Source of the DNA: Epiperipatus broadwayi
Taxonomy: Eukaryota; Onychophora; Udeonychophora; Euonychophora; Peripatidae
Assembly: GCA_028023455.1 (NCBI GenBank)
Contig: JAQFVV010006208.1
Location: 5,068,963-5,132,962, forward strand
DNA length: 64,000 nt
Direction: 5' to 3'
Shown: piece after piece, positions 28,301 through 43,200 of the stretch
Layout of the letters: each line of letters starts with the position of its first letter
Numbering within the stretch: the first letter of the stretch is position 1
The notes under the pieces: generated by a model
What the model was told of the DNA's origin: nothing
The model's database searches: none
What the model saw: only the letters and a program-made list of their open reading frames with translations
Made by a program: the position numbers and the translations under genes

Positions 28301-31300
28301 GACTAGTGTATTCCAAAATGCAAGGAATCGTACTTAATCTATATATATATATATTTATATCAGCATTGTATCTATTTGTTGTGAATGCATATTTACTAAA
28401 AGTATCATAATATTGTTATTATTTCAGGTTGAAGAAAAATCAGAAATTGCAGAAGTAACTGTTGGCTTGAAAAAGAAACTGTAAGTACTAAAATTAATTT
28501 ATTTGCATATATGCATGCTAAGTAATTTTTAATGAAAGCAAGAGTTTTTTTTAAAAAATAAAACATCAAGTATATTATATTCTATAAATGAAATTTATTT
28601 ACTACTTTGAACACTTTTTAGCAAAAACCTTTTATTAACCTTTTATTGTAACTTTCGACTGTCCTGCAGTCTTCTTCAGAGATGTTCATGAACAACTATT
28701 AATATAATAGTTGTTTACGAATATCTCTGAAGAAGACTGCAGGACAGTCGAAAGGTAAAATAAAAGATTTTTTGTTAAAAAAAATGTTCAAAGTAGTGAA
28801 GAAATTGCATTTGTATAAGATATTACAGCAAAATAAAGCAAGTGGTGAATTTGGTAATATATTCTATTCTATTTGATTGTTGATAATAGCAATATAGCAT
28901 TGTTTTCCAGTTTACTTATACATATAATAATATTCATGAAGTATTAATCTTCAAATACATATATAATAATAATAATCTTTTACAAATTAGACTCTCTAGA
29001 GCCATTTAATAATCTTACTAATAACACCCTCAAAATATATTATTAGTGGATTAATCGGAGAGATGATTTGCAAATTCTAGAAAATACAACTTGTAAATTA
29101 TTATTTGATGTCATAAATATTGTATCTTCTCAAAACTACATATTTAACAGCCATTATTTATTTACATGGTTATTAAAATTCATAAATATTAATGGTATAA
29201 AGAGCTATTTATAAAGAATTCTAAACTAATTTTCTCAAATAAACAAGCATAAGCAGAAGTCACTGTCAATGTTTGAGTGTTATTTGGCTATATTACTGTT
29301 ACCTAGTCACTTCCATCTGCTTCTGGCACAGAAGTTAATGTTATTGTATATTATTTTAAAATTAGTTTAAATCCAATGCCCTATATATATTATACATGTA
29401 TCAACTATCATCATCACTGATCATTTGCTTATAGATCTCAAATCATTGTAGATTTTTCTTCAATTCTCTATATTTCTTGCTTTATTCTCATACTCTCATA
29501 TCTATTTGTTATATATATATATTTAATGTTTTTATGGTTATTTGATGTAAATAAAGTAGTTTTTGGGTTAAACTGTATGTTATTATTATTTTTTGCTTAC
29601 TTCCCAATGTTTCAACGAAATAGCAGCCGCCATTAGTTAACTTTTCAAATAGTAATAACATTGAATGTGAGGTAAAGAATGAGATTGAGGATGAAGTAGT
29701 TGAGCATTTAGAATACGTGAATTAACAAAATGTTTTTTTTATTCAATTTCACCATTAATTGTTTTCAAGTTTCTATTAAGAGAAAGAGATAAACTAAGTG
29801 GTCTCCATAAGTCTCGAATACATCGTGCTTCATCAGCTCTATTTAAACCAGTTGGTTTAAACTTGAAAACAATTAATGATTAAACTGAAGACAATAAACA
29901 TTTTGTTAATCAACTTATTCTGAATGCTCAACTACTTCACGCTTAATTTCATTCTTTACCTCACACCCAATCTCCTTACTATTTGAGATCAAACAGCTTT
30001 TCTTTGACAAGTTAACTTTGACAATAGCAGATGCTATTTCATCTAAGCTTTGGAAAGTAAGCAAAAATAACACATTATTTAAGCCAAAAACTACTTTATT
30101 TTTATATATTTGATTTTATATAAAGCTAAATGGTTCACAGATGTAAATCACTTATAATAATAGCCCATATTTATCAACATTAGGAATCTTTTATCATGGT
30201 CAAAGTAATCTTTATGGTAAAAGATGAAATCTAACTCTCACTCTGATCTAAGATATTAATATACACAAGAGAAATTATTCTTTGACTGTAAGAGATTGAA
30301 ATTAAAAATCTGACTTTTTTTACAATGTAAGTGTTAACTCTCTTATCTATATTAATATGATAGACTAAAATGAAAGGTGCATTTCCATTTTGGATTTCTT
30401 AAAGGTTGCCTCGACAACAGATTTGAAAATTCCTGGTGATGATCAACTTGGGCTATTATAACATGATCTGTGAACAGTGTAGCTTTATGTAAAATCAAGC
30501 TTATTTTCTAAATAAAAAGTAGGTTCGTTGGTGCTTGAAAGTATTAAAATTGATTATTCATTAGTCTCCTTTCAAAACAGTTTAACCCCTCCAAATACCA
30601 ATAGGCTTATTAATAATACTAAAGATAAAAGAAACATTGAAGAAACCCCCCAGGTAGTTTATAGAATTGTGTGCCCTCAAATAGGGTGTGATTCGGTTTA
30701 TTATGGAGAAACTCGTGCCACAGTGGGCAATAGATTGGGTCAGCACAAATACATAGTTGCAAGAGCAATAACTAAAAAAGAAGGCAGCTCTGTATTTGCT
30801 GACCATCAGCAGGAGCTCAACCACATATTTGAGCCCTCCAAGGCTAATATTTTATGTACGGAAAGAAACGATATCAAGAGGAAGGTTAAGGAAGCTTGTT
30901 TCATCACCAGCGATGCCAAATCAATAAACAGAAGAGACACTTGTTTCGCCATTTCTAAAAAATGGATGATATAGGAGGCAATTTGCATACATTTGCATAT
31001 AACTAATAATCTGAAAAGCCTATGAATATGGAGCAACAAGGGCTCTGAAAGTGCTAAGTCTGTAAATCAGAATATATATACAAAAGCCTACAAATTATTA
31101 CATACAAAGTTTCACCGCAACGCATCAGCGTATTATTAATTACCTGTTCGATGGAGCTTATTTAAACTTCTATGAACTTAAAAGTCAAAGTATCAATCCC
31201 TTGTTTATATCAATATGTTAGATTACTAGAGTAAAGGTTGTATTTCCATCTTTTATTTATAGAGGTTGCCTTGACAACAGTTTGAAGATTTCTGGTATTG

Positions 31301-34300
31301 ATAAACTTAAGTGATTATCTTGTGATATATATATACTCAATGAAATATTTTTATAAAAATATATGATATAACAAAGAAAATTGAGTGATTATATTCATGT
31401 AAACAGGAGGTAACTTTATCTTTGATATCGCTAAGAAACCGTCAATTACTAATTGACACCCCTTATGCTAATCTAATTTTCTCTAGTAAGTTATGGTAGC
31501 TCTTTGTCTTGAGTTCAGTTAGAAGAAAAAAGGAACTTCTAACCAAAGTTGCTATAAGAATTTAAAACCAGATAGCTATTTTTACAGATATAAGGATTCA
31601 CATGGTTCAGCTCTTTTTTGACATTTTTAAAATAATAATTCATCTATTCCAGGGAATTATATTTGTTACATGAAATATTTTCATGGATTTATTGTGACAT
31701 AAACAAAGGAAATAGGGATTATGCTTATGTAAAAAACAAAAGATAACTTTACTTTTGATGTCACTAGAAAACCATCAATTATTAATAAAGACTAAATAAT
31801 TTTTCTCTAATAATCTATCATAGCTCTTTTGTCTTTACAGGATGTCAAAAGAGTATGTTTCTTCTGAATTCTTATACTATAAAAATAGCTGTCTGGGTTT
31901 AAATTCTTATAAAAACTTGGTTTAATTGTAAAAATGAATCTCCCTTTTCAATGAATTTACATTTATTTACCCATATAGCCTTGAGCACTATTAGAATTAA
32001 CAGTTATATATGTATATAATGTCACTGATTGGACAATCTAATGAGAATCATATTCTTACAAGCCTTTCATCTACATTCACTTATATATGATTTACATTAA
32101 TTTTATAAATAAATACTGCTACAATAATTTTTTTTTTAATTATTTCAGTATTCCAACATATGAAGAAGCACCAGAAGAGAGTTGGCAGTTGAAAATTAAG
32201 ACCGTTAAACCTGAAGAATACATAAAGTTTGCTGAGGTAGAGGGCGTTGAGATCACTTCAGTGCTTCAGTTTGCCAGAACTGAGCTCAAAGAGCAAGTCA
32301 CTGAAAAGCAACTGCATGAAGTAGAGGTCAGTTTTGATATATTTCATAATACTCTATTATTTATTTACTTACTAAAATATATATAGGAATATTTAATACT
32401 TTATAAATAGAGTTAATTGCTTTTTGATATAACAATTGCTTTTCAAAGTGATTTCACTTCATAGAGAATGGAATGCAATATTTTACATTTCATAAGGTTT
32501 TTTTATATGTGTGATATAAACTAAACAAAGAATTCTTATTACTTCATTCTGTTTCTTGCAATAAAAAAGGGAGAGGGAGAGAGAAAGAAAACACATATGT
32601 ATATATAAATTTAATTTTTTTTGTGTCGATCAGGAATTTAATAGGACAAATATTTTTATGTGATATTTGATTTGTTTATCTGTTTAGAAAAAATTTGGAG
32701 AAAGAGTCAAGAAAAGTTTTGTTGTTTAAAATGATGATTAATAATATATATATAGAATGTGTTTTACCAGTTCTTACGTATGGATATGAACCTTGGACAC
32801 TTAATAGAATAGCAATACAGAGATTTCAAACCACTCAAAGAAGTATGGATAGATGCATGTTAGAACTAACAAGAAGAAGTTGAAAATGTAATACATGGTT
32901 AAGAGGACAAACAGGTATTACTGACATCGTTGAAAGAATTAAAAGACTGAAGTGGAGTTGGGGCTGGACATATTGCTAGAAGAGATGATGATAGATGGAC
33001 AATTGAAATCTTAAACTGGATTCCAGGAGATTGTAAAAGATCCAGAAAGAGACCACGTGAGATGGATGGATGAAATCAGAAAGTATGCAGGAGTTTTGTG
33101 GAGAAGATAGACTAGATGTCTGAGAAAATGAATTGAACTTGAAGAGACCTTCATCCTGCAGTGGATTGATAATGATTGATGATGATGATATAGAATTCAA
33201 ATTCACAAAGCTAATTAATATGTAACATTTTGATGGAATGCATTTCTGAGCACTGGCTATATTAAATGCAATACTCCATCAAAGTTTATCTACAAAACAC
33301 AAGAAAAATGAATGTCTTTGAAATATTCCATTTCATTTAGGATTATAAATTTGAATATTAGATATTTACAAATTGATCCTTTGTTTACAAAGTCATTAAA
33401 ATGAGGTCGTAATTGTCCTGCTTTGTAAATATAACTTGAGACCAATTTGAATGATGCTATCTAAATACGTCCATGGATTGAATAATCATTTTCCTTGTTA
33501 TCGTTAATCTAAACCTATTATCCATATAATTCCACAAGTAAAGTTGTAGCTGCAGTAAATGTGGTTTTATGTCAAATTTTAGTGATATTACAATTTTTTA
33601 AATTGTTATTAGTATTCTTAACATTTGATTTTTTTTTTTTTTTTTTCAAAAATATATTTATTAGAACTTTAGATACAAAATAATTACAGAAAACATGATT
33701 ATCTTGAAACTGTGGAGCTAGGGGTCTCTAATCCATTGGAGAGTTGGATATTTCAGTTAAAGTCTATGGAAAATTCAGTTCTGTAAAGTTCACCAATGTC
33801 CAGGATTCCGTATGTAGCCATTCGGGGGCTAACATATGATCTCTGAGGCAAAACCCTTTTAAAAGCTTTATGAAGTATTCCAGTATATTTAGATTTGAGT
33901 CACTGAAAATGTATTTACATCTGACAAGCCAGATTGCAAAAGAAAAAAACACAGATAGTCTGATTCTTGCAAAAATATCTGAGTTTATGGTATTTTGTAT
34001 AAATAGGACATCCGGAGCTGGACATGTATGGATGATATGAGTGATGGTTTCATCTGCCAAAGAATACAGCTGACCCTGGGAGTTGAAATTATTGAAGCCT
34101 CTTTGCCACACAAGAAAGTGGTTCGTTGGTAGAGCGGAGGAGAGGTTGCATTTCAGCAAAAAGTCTATGAATTTGGATTCTAGGAACCACCTTTTTGATT
34201 TCTTTATTAGTAGCTTATTAGTTAGTCCTAGAGTATCATGTTAGGAAATCACTTTTTAACATCTTTTATTTCATGCTTTCATTTCCTAATGTATTATTAG

Positions 34301-37300
34301 TTTATATATAATTATCATCACTTTTAGATGAAATACATTTTAAAAAAATGTTTTAGTTAGAAACACAGATTATTATCTACTTAACTGGAGATCTCACAGA
34401 GACCAGGCCACCTTCTCTAAATCTCTTATGCTATCTTCAGTTATTTTCTTCACCTTTTTTGTTTCTTTATACAGATAACATATCTTTAAATGTTGCTCTA
34501 TTTTTAGGAATACATTATATTATTTTCCTTTTTTTTTCATTTCATTAATAATTTTTCTTGATTAACTTTTTTTAATTAATATCTTATTATTTCTTAAATT
34601 ATCTACATAAGCAATATTTGTTTGCTCTCCTTCAAATGTATATCGTAAAAGCTGTCAATCACTTCTTTCCTTTCTAATTCATATTAGTTAGATCTTCTTA
34701 AATATTTAAATGGTTCAGTAACCCACAAAGTAATCTTATCAAAAGTTTGAATATCCACAGCCGTTTTCATTAATTTATTGTGATTTCTTTTTCAGTAATC
34801 TTCATTATTACTTAACCAAAATAAATTGTTATGTATCTGCTAACAAAAATATGTAACAGATCACAGCAAAATACAATAACTGGGAATTAAATAAATTCAA
34901 ATAGCCAATATAATGAAAATTACTTATTTATTGAATAAACAGACAAAGTATATAACACCACTATGCATGCAATCCACATTAATTTAAACATTTAGAAACC
35001 AAAGTCTAACCAGCAAAATAAAATCACATTACCCTCTGGTAGTAATTTCTCTGTGAGCCTTCTCAGGCATATAAAAAATAGAAATAAGATCAGGGCAATC
35101 TGTATGGAAGCCTAATCAACTCATTAATCTTCAGTTAACTGGTGCCTGGGATAGGAAATTCCTCAATGACTGTGGATTAACACTTACGGCAATCTAGTTC
35201 AGCTAGCTTGACGACAGAGAACATTTCCCATGAAGTACAATGAAAATGCAAAACAGGTGTAGCCAAAATTTCTCCCTATTTATATCACTGCATATTTTCT
35301 TAACTTCACACTAATTAAATCTTGCCTTAACAGATTTAATTTGTGTACTTTAATTTGATCACATACAAAATCTTTCCTGTTTTTAAATTCACATTTTTCT
35401 TACCATTATTATTTCATTAATTAAATGAACAGAACTTTTAGCATTTCAAAATTCTGTAATTAATTATTTCTTATTAAACAAACAATTATACTTTTGTTTT
35501 TATTTCTTTAAGCAATCTTTTTCTATAATTAATTATTTCTTTTCTTTTTTTCTGGAATACTTTATTTTTTCTTTTTAGAAACAATGTGCTTTTATGATTT
35601 GATTTCCATTTATATTGTTCAATTCTTTCTCTAATTTCAACTACAAACTAATTTCTCTTTTTTTTCATATGTCAAAGCATTGACCAGGAAGCGAACCTGG
35701 ACCAGCTGCTTGGAAGGCAGCTATGCTAACCACTAAGCCACCAATGCTTGACATACTTCTTTTCATATATGAATATAACACAAATAAATATTCTATAGAT
35801 CTAATTTGTTATTACTTCACCTGATATTTTTAGTCTTAATCACATTTATTTTCACCTCAAATTTGTTAAAAATGTCTTAAACTTTATTAATTAAGTTTGA
35901 CTTGTTTTTTAATGTTTTTATATTGATTAAATAAATATACACAACATTTGTATCTTATCATTTTTGCTATGAATTAATTTTTTGATAGGAGCTCACAAAA
36001 CGTACCTGACACAACATTTTATTAATTTGTCAGTAGGTGTAAGGTGTTCTATTTTTTTTTTTTTTTTTACAGTTTTATAATAAAATTAAACAAAAATAAT
36101 ATTCATCATATTTTCTCTAATTAAATTATTTATATATGCTGTATGTTAGACCATGAATAATTAAATAATAATAACATATTTGTTTTCCATGTAAAATTTA
36201 ATATAATACTCAGTTCTAATATTTTTGAAATATTTTTCAATTTAATAAATAATAGCTATTGTAAAATTATTTGTTTGTTTGTTTACTATTAAGATGGCCT
36301 ATACATTAATTGAACCTGCTAAACAAATAAAACCTAAAGTTCAAACTGAAGATGTCAAAACTGTTATTAAAAAACCTAAAAAACCAGAAGTTAAACCTGA
36401 ATTAAAATACGAAACTGAATCACTTGAAACAACTATCAAGGTATCAGAGATCATTTCAGTTCCCAAATTTTGTTCTGTTTTGATGTGAAATTGTATTTTG
36501 CATTCAAGCCTATCCTATTAATAAATATATACTTGTTTAAATATTTTTTTCTAGTAAATTTCTTTTTGAAATTACATAAATATTTTTGTCAACTGCTTAA
36601 TAATGCTAATCTACACATTTTTACCCCTCTGTTCTACATTTTATTTGCTTATGATACCCAAGTGTTTTAATTTTACTTATTTGATTTAAAAATCAAATGT
36701 TAATTGATAATATTGTTTTTGTCCTCTTTAATTACAATAATCGCAGTTTATGTTTTTTCTTTGTATATAAAATTATGTGTTTATATGTATGCATACATAT
36801 TCATATATTTGTGAATATATGCATATATATGGTATATAAATTATAATAAATAAATATACCATATACAACAGCTATATAAATATTAAAAATAATTATTCGT
36901 AAGAAGCCTTTTTTGCACATGGTTTAGTGCCCTTGTCACATGTTAATAATCTATTTTAACAACAACCAATTATTGCATATATAACGCCATCTAATGATCC
37001 ATAATAGAAATAAATTAATAAGACTAACAAAATAGAATAAAACCTTCATATAAAGATCCAATATAACTTCAAAGAATTGACTACATAACATAACAACATA
37101 TTAAATAAATAACATTATAAAATTTTATATATATTATTTTATATAATTTTCTGTTCATTTCCCATTGATCAGTTGATAACTGAACTTATTGAAAAGGGCA
37201 CTAAACCATGTGACAAAAAAAGCTTTTACGTATAATTTTTAATATATGTATATATGATAAATAAAACAAGTTATAAATTTCATAATTTGCTTTTAAGCTT

Positions 37301-40224
37301 GCATTTTATGATCACTAGATGGAGCTTTACCAATATCTCCAACAAGCTTTGTTTACAAAAGCGCTGATAGAGATAGAATTCAAAATCTCTATCTGTTCTC
37401 CCTACTTCCAAATCAGCTGAGTTCGAGCTTAATGGCTCACATCAGTGAAAGGCTGGGAGACTAGAAACATCAGCTGATTTGGAAGTAGGGAGAACAGATA
37501 GAGATTTTGAATTCTATCTCTATCAGTGCTTATGTAAACAAAGCTTGTTGGAGATATTGGTAAAGCTCCATCTAGTGATCATATATATATATAGCTGTTA
37601 TATATGATTTAATAAATGGTTTATTATAATTTATATGAAAGAATAGCATAATGGATTTAATTAATTTCCATTTTTGATGATACATTTATGTATATTTTTA
37701 TAGGCCAAAATTGAAGAAATTAAATCTGTCGTAGCTGAAGAAATTATCGTAGAAGGTCTTGTCCAAGTACCAAAGGTAAATTTGTTACATAATTTTTAAC
37801 GTACATACTACCAACTCTCCATACAGTAGTGATCATGTGATATTTTGATGGATTTTTAATCTACATAGTCATGATTTTTTTTTTATCAGTTGCAGCCACT
37901 TCTTTCGAGATATATAAATATGCAATAAAAGTTCTACTTTATACTGTAGATATAAATACAAACAAAATATAAATAAAATGTCCGTTAATTAAAAAAACTA
38001 TTGTAATAACAATAAAAATAATAAATATAATGGTAATAAACTATTATAAACAGACTTTCAATCCACAGAAGTTCTTCATGAAGAGAGAAACCATAATAAA
38101 AGAAAAATTAAGGAGGAATTTTTAATAATAGGAATAAAATAAATTTAATTAATAGACAAGCTACTAATATTAAAATTCGGGATTCATGGGATTTGAGTTG
38201 ATGACATTTGCTTGCATTTTGTTATTTGAATTTAATGGTAGTTGAGGCAGGTTAAGGATTTAACCAAAAGTACTTCTGCAGATTGAAAGACTGTTTATAA
38301 CAGAGTATTACCATTATATTTATTATTTTTATTGCTTTAAAATACAAATGTGTGTGTGTATGTATATATACTGTTTGTTACTGTGACTTGTTTTAAAAAT
38401 TTCTGCCAAATATATTTAAATATTATTACTACTATTAATATTATTACCATTACTTTCTTTTTCTTTCTCTTCTGCTTCTTCTTTTCCTCATCCTCTTTAT
38501 TCTTTTCCTCCTCCTACTTCTCTTCATTCTTTTTTCTCTCCTTCCTTTACTTCTCCTCCCATTTTTCTTTCTCCTTTTCCACTCCTCCTTCTTCTGCTCT
38601 TCATTCTCCTCTTATTATTATTGCTATTAAGAATGTGTTATAATATTAACTAAATAGTATGTACATCAAAGCATGTTACTAAAATGTCATCTTGTTGTTG
38701 GTTCAGTGGTAAAATGGAAGACTGAAGTTCAAATTTTTTATGAACTCCCAAGCAGTATATCATTTAATAACTATATCTTTCTCATTGCATTGCCAAATCC
38801 ATATAAGATAATATTAAATTATCTATGCTCTTTATTACTGTTTCACAATGCTTTATTTACCACACTCTTTTTTGAAGTTTTGATTGCCCCAGCAATCTTC
38901 TTCAGAGCAATTCAGATTTGGAGATATAAGTGGAAGTTCCGAAGAAGATTGCTGGAACAATCGAAACTGTCAAAAGAAAGGGTTGAAAATAAAGCTTTGT
39001 GAAACAGTAATAAAGAGTGCAGATGATTTAATATTATAGTATACTATTTGATTGTTGAGGATATTATTATTACTACTACATCTACTATTATTGATATTTC
39101 TTTTATTGCTGTTGATGTTACTATTATTACTACTCCTCCTATTATTATTACTAATATTATTACGACTAATAATATATATAACTCTCTATTTAATATATTA
39201 GCTCAATATTCGTATGTAATTTTAATCTGAAGGGAATTACACCCTATACATATCACATATGCAATGTTGCTTTAATACCTTAACATTGTTTTTAGAACAC
39301 AGATTCTAATAGTTCATAATCTTAACAGGTAGTAAATTGTAAGATTTCATGATTGTTAATAGATAGAATAAAATTAATGGAAGTAAAGTGATTAATTGAA
39401 ATTTAGTAATAAACTTAAGATAGCTAACTAATCAGTACTATTTTTGTAGGTGTAATTTTCAGCACACCATTCTCATGCAAGATAGGGACTGGTTTCTATC
39501 CACTTTTAACACCTTGTTGAGGGACATATCTTTACCACTGTTTAACATATATGTATATATAGACAGAAAATCATCATAGGTCAATGGATAAGGGTCAAAT
39601 TGTTGACCTCAAAACTTTGAAACAAATCACTTAATGAAAATATATTAATAATTAATTATTAATATAATTTCATTAAATATTAATATACTTTCATTTAGTT
39701 ATTTGATCAAAGTTGTGAGGGCAGCATCTATGGTACTTATCCATCGAAATGTAGTGATATATATATATATATATATGCTGAATAGTGATAGGATATGTGT
39801 AAGAAGTTGTGGTCTGGGCTGGCTGATGAGTGCTAGTTTATCGTGAAGTGAGCATCTTGGGGATCATAGTGTTTTTTGTCATATATTTATGATTATTTCT
39901 CTCCGCAAGATATTAAAAGCAGATTTTAAGACACTTTAGATTGGCCTATATAAGTGAGTTTAGGTACAAAGATAAGATGGTCATTCTTATTTTTCGAAAT
40001 TTCTATCTTGTGCTTTGGTTTGACAGTGTCCTTTGTATTCAACGAAACAACATTGAGGTATTAAAATTGCATTAGAGCACAAGTGTATATTAAAATAATA
40101 AAAATAACAAAATATATTGTTTTTATTAAATATTTATGCAAATATTTTTTTATGTGCAGTAAATATTTGGTTTTCGGGAATTTTTTTAATACGATTGATT
40201 TAAAACTTACAGTCTGAAATAATA

Positions 40225-40255
<31 letters not shown>

Positions 40256-43200
40256 AAAAAGAAGTTCCTAAAAAAATACCTTCGCAAATGCAAAGCTTTT
40301 AAAGAGCCGGTCACAGCCAACCCATCTAATCATTTAACAATATCAGTAAATGATTATGTAGATATTCTTAACTAGGAAGTAAAAGGATGGAAATGCTCAA
40401 ACTTTCACTACCCAATAATTGGTAAGTTTACTTAATACCGTTTTTTCCCCTCACTGTTTTTTTTATGAAAGATCATTGTAGAGGCCTTTATTGTATAGTA
40501 AATTTTTTTAAAACTGTTTTATCTTCAATAAAAAAAGCCACCATCATTGGACGATTTATACTTTTATACAACAATTGAAAGGATAGCTTTAATTAAATTA
40601 AAAATCAATCTTTGCTAAATACAATTATGGTGATATGAAGTTTGGATCACTTATGCCATAGGTTTTTTATTATCTAGGATTTTAATATAAACATAATTAT
40701 GGGTTCAGCGCTTGCAGGAATATGATACCACCCCACTAGTGATAAAGCCTGCTTATATTACGATTTTAATATTTGGTTTTTACAATTATCTATATACTCA
40801 TCTGGCCCATTCTCAATAATCAGGGGCTTTTATTCTTAAGCTCATTATGGCTAAACCTATTCGGCATGATGAGTTAAACAACCATAGAATAATGACCTGA
40901 AAAAAAATTCTATACTTGCACATGACCTAGTGTTTCCAGATTTGTGATTATCATAACTGCAATAAGAGAAAGAGATTCATGGCTCATCCCTCAGCCTAGA
41001 GGGAATCCAAGGAAAATTAAAAAAAAAAGTTTATAAAAGCTAATTTTAGAGATATTTTTAGCCAAGATAAAAATCCTGTAGGGACCTATCACACGGGCTT
41101 CTGTCTACCCTTTTCCGAATTTACACAATTATGTAAAATGAGCGAGGAACCTTGGAACTGAGAGCCACAAGCTAGAAACTCATCAGGGGATATTGAATAG
41201 GAATTTTATGTACAAGCTTCCTGCATCCATTGATTACTCTGGCTTGCACTGAGTGGCGCTACTGTATGAAGAATTTTGCCTCTGTGTCAACAGCTTTATA
41301 AGAAAATTACTATATAGAAAATTGGCACTGTTAAGAAACCAAAAAAAAAAAAAAACATTGAAAAACTAATAATAATTTTTTATGTGATTTTAAAACTATT
41401 TTTAGATACCTGAGGTTATTTGTTTTTATAATCCAAATAAATTATATATGAATTATAAATAAACTCGTATTAACATTGCTTTATATTTATTATATCAGTG
41501 ATTAATTATATCAAATAAATATTAAACTACACTCCTCTTATAACATGTATATTATTCTCAATATAAAAATATAAACAAATATTATAGACAACTATATTTG
41601 AATTAATACATAATAAATTTATTTACATCAAATCGATTTTCGTTCAAAATTAAAGTATTTTATGAAGACAACATAATGGATTTTAATTCCATCATATGAA
41701 ATATTATTCTCAATGCATATTTTATGCTATAACAAATGGATTATATGCCTTATTCTAATATAACTTAATATATACTTGATATAACAAATAACTGGTTTAT
41801 AAAATATATTATAAAGCTAAATGATATCAGTTGTGTTATAATAAATATACCTAAACAATGGAATAATTAGAATTTTCCATGTAATAACTAGAGAAATAGG
41901 ACCAGCAAAAATATCAGCAACTGTAATTTACAGCCCTAAACTATTTGCTGTAGAGATAAAAATGTCCAAACTCAAACAAAAAGCTATTATTGACTACTAG
42001 AGCAAATAATTCAGCTGGCTAATTTTAATTGATTACTTGGAAACATGATTACTGACCATATTGCTCTAATTATTACATAAAAATTCTCCATTTATTTCTT
42101 TGTTTATACCTTCTATAATACATGAAAATAGTTAATTTAGCATATATATATATATATGAAAATATAATAGCTAAATGGCTGAAGTTTCAACGCAATAACA
42201 AATACTGAAATGTCAGCTATTTACCTATTATATTTTTATTACACGGAAGCTCCCAGAAATGATACTATGAATTCATCATTTATCCATGAAAATATTTGAT
42301 GACACACATTCTTATGATTTGAGAAAGAAGAAGCTCTGAGGAAAGTACTTGTAATTGTACTGAAACATCAGCTATTTTACTATTATATTTTTATTACACT
42401 GAAGCTCCCAGAAATAATACTATGAATTCAACATTTATCCATGAGAATATTAGAATTAATATATATATAAATAAAGTTTTAAAAGTTTATTTTCATACAT
42501 ATTTATTGCTAATATTGTCTGTATATAATAGGTTGAAAAACCAGAAGTTATTGACGTGACAGTTGGATTAAAAAAGAAAGAGTAAGTAAAAATTTAATTT
42601 ATTTTATTGTTCAAACATTAATCTATATACACACACACTGTAATGTAAAATGATTGTGCACACTGAAAGGAAGAGAAAAATATTTTTTACTCTTCACTTT
42701 TAAAATATCTATCTATGTTTAATGGGTTTCATCAACTAGTTTTTAATCTAGAAATGAAACAACATTTCAGATTTAAATTATATTTTTAAAAAAATCAATA
42801 AAGAAATTGCATTCAATTTTAAATAAATAATAGTTATTAATAAACTAACCAAACTATAATAATGTACCAAATTCGCCACTTCCTATATTTTGCTGTAATA
42901 TCCTATATAAATGCAATTTATCCACTACTCTGAACACTTTTTAGCAAAAACCTTTTATTGACCTATAACCATGCACAATCTTATGTTTCGACTGAACCAC
43001 TTTTTAAATTTTTTTTTAAAGTAAAATAATGTTTTTTTATTTAAAAAAAAAATTAACATAAAATTGACTCTGAAGAAGACTGCAGGATAGTTGAAATGTA
43101 AGATTGTGCATGAATATAAGTCAATGTTTTTTTACTTGTAAAAAAAATTAAAATAAAAGTGACTCTGAAGAAGACTGCAGAACAGTCGAAATGTAAGATT

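Noticed and set aside
29790-29850. CTGATGA and CGAGAC on the minus strand within the 29549-30104 palindrome, as a hammerhead
   Set aside because: GAAA is changed to GAGA and no stem II of more than three pairs can be formed at the right place.
30404-30440. GTTGCC...GACAACAG motif as another ribozyme stem
   Set aside because: It forms a short stem and recurs at 31263 and 59648, but no CUGANGA and GAAA in register flank it.
36294-36296. ATG at the start of exon A3 as an alternative translation start
   Set aside because: It falls exactly at the splice acceptor and corresponds to the Thr that opens the other A exons.
38350-38643. Phe/Ser-rich 97-codon frame
   Set aside because: It is the translation of the pyrimidine-rich tract.
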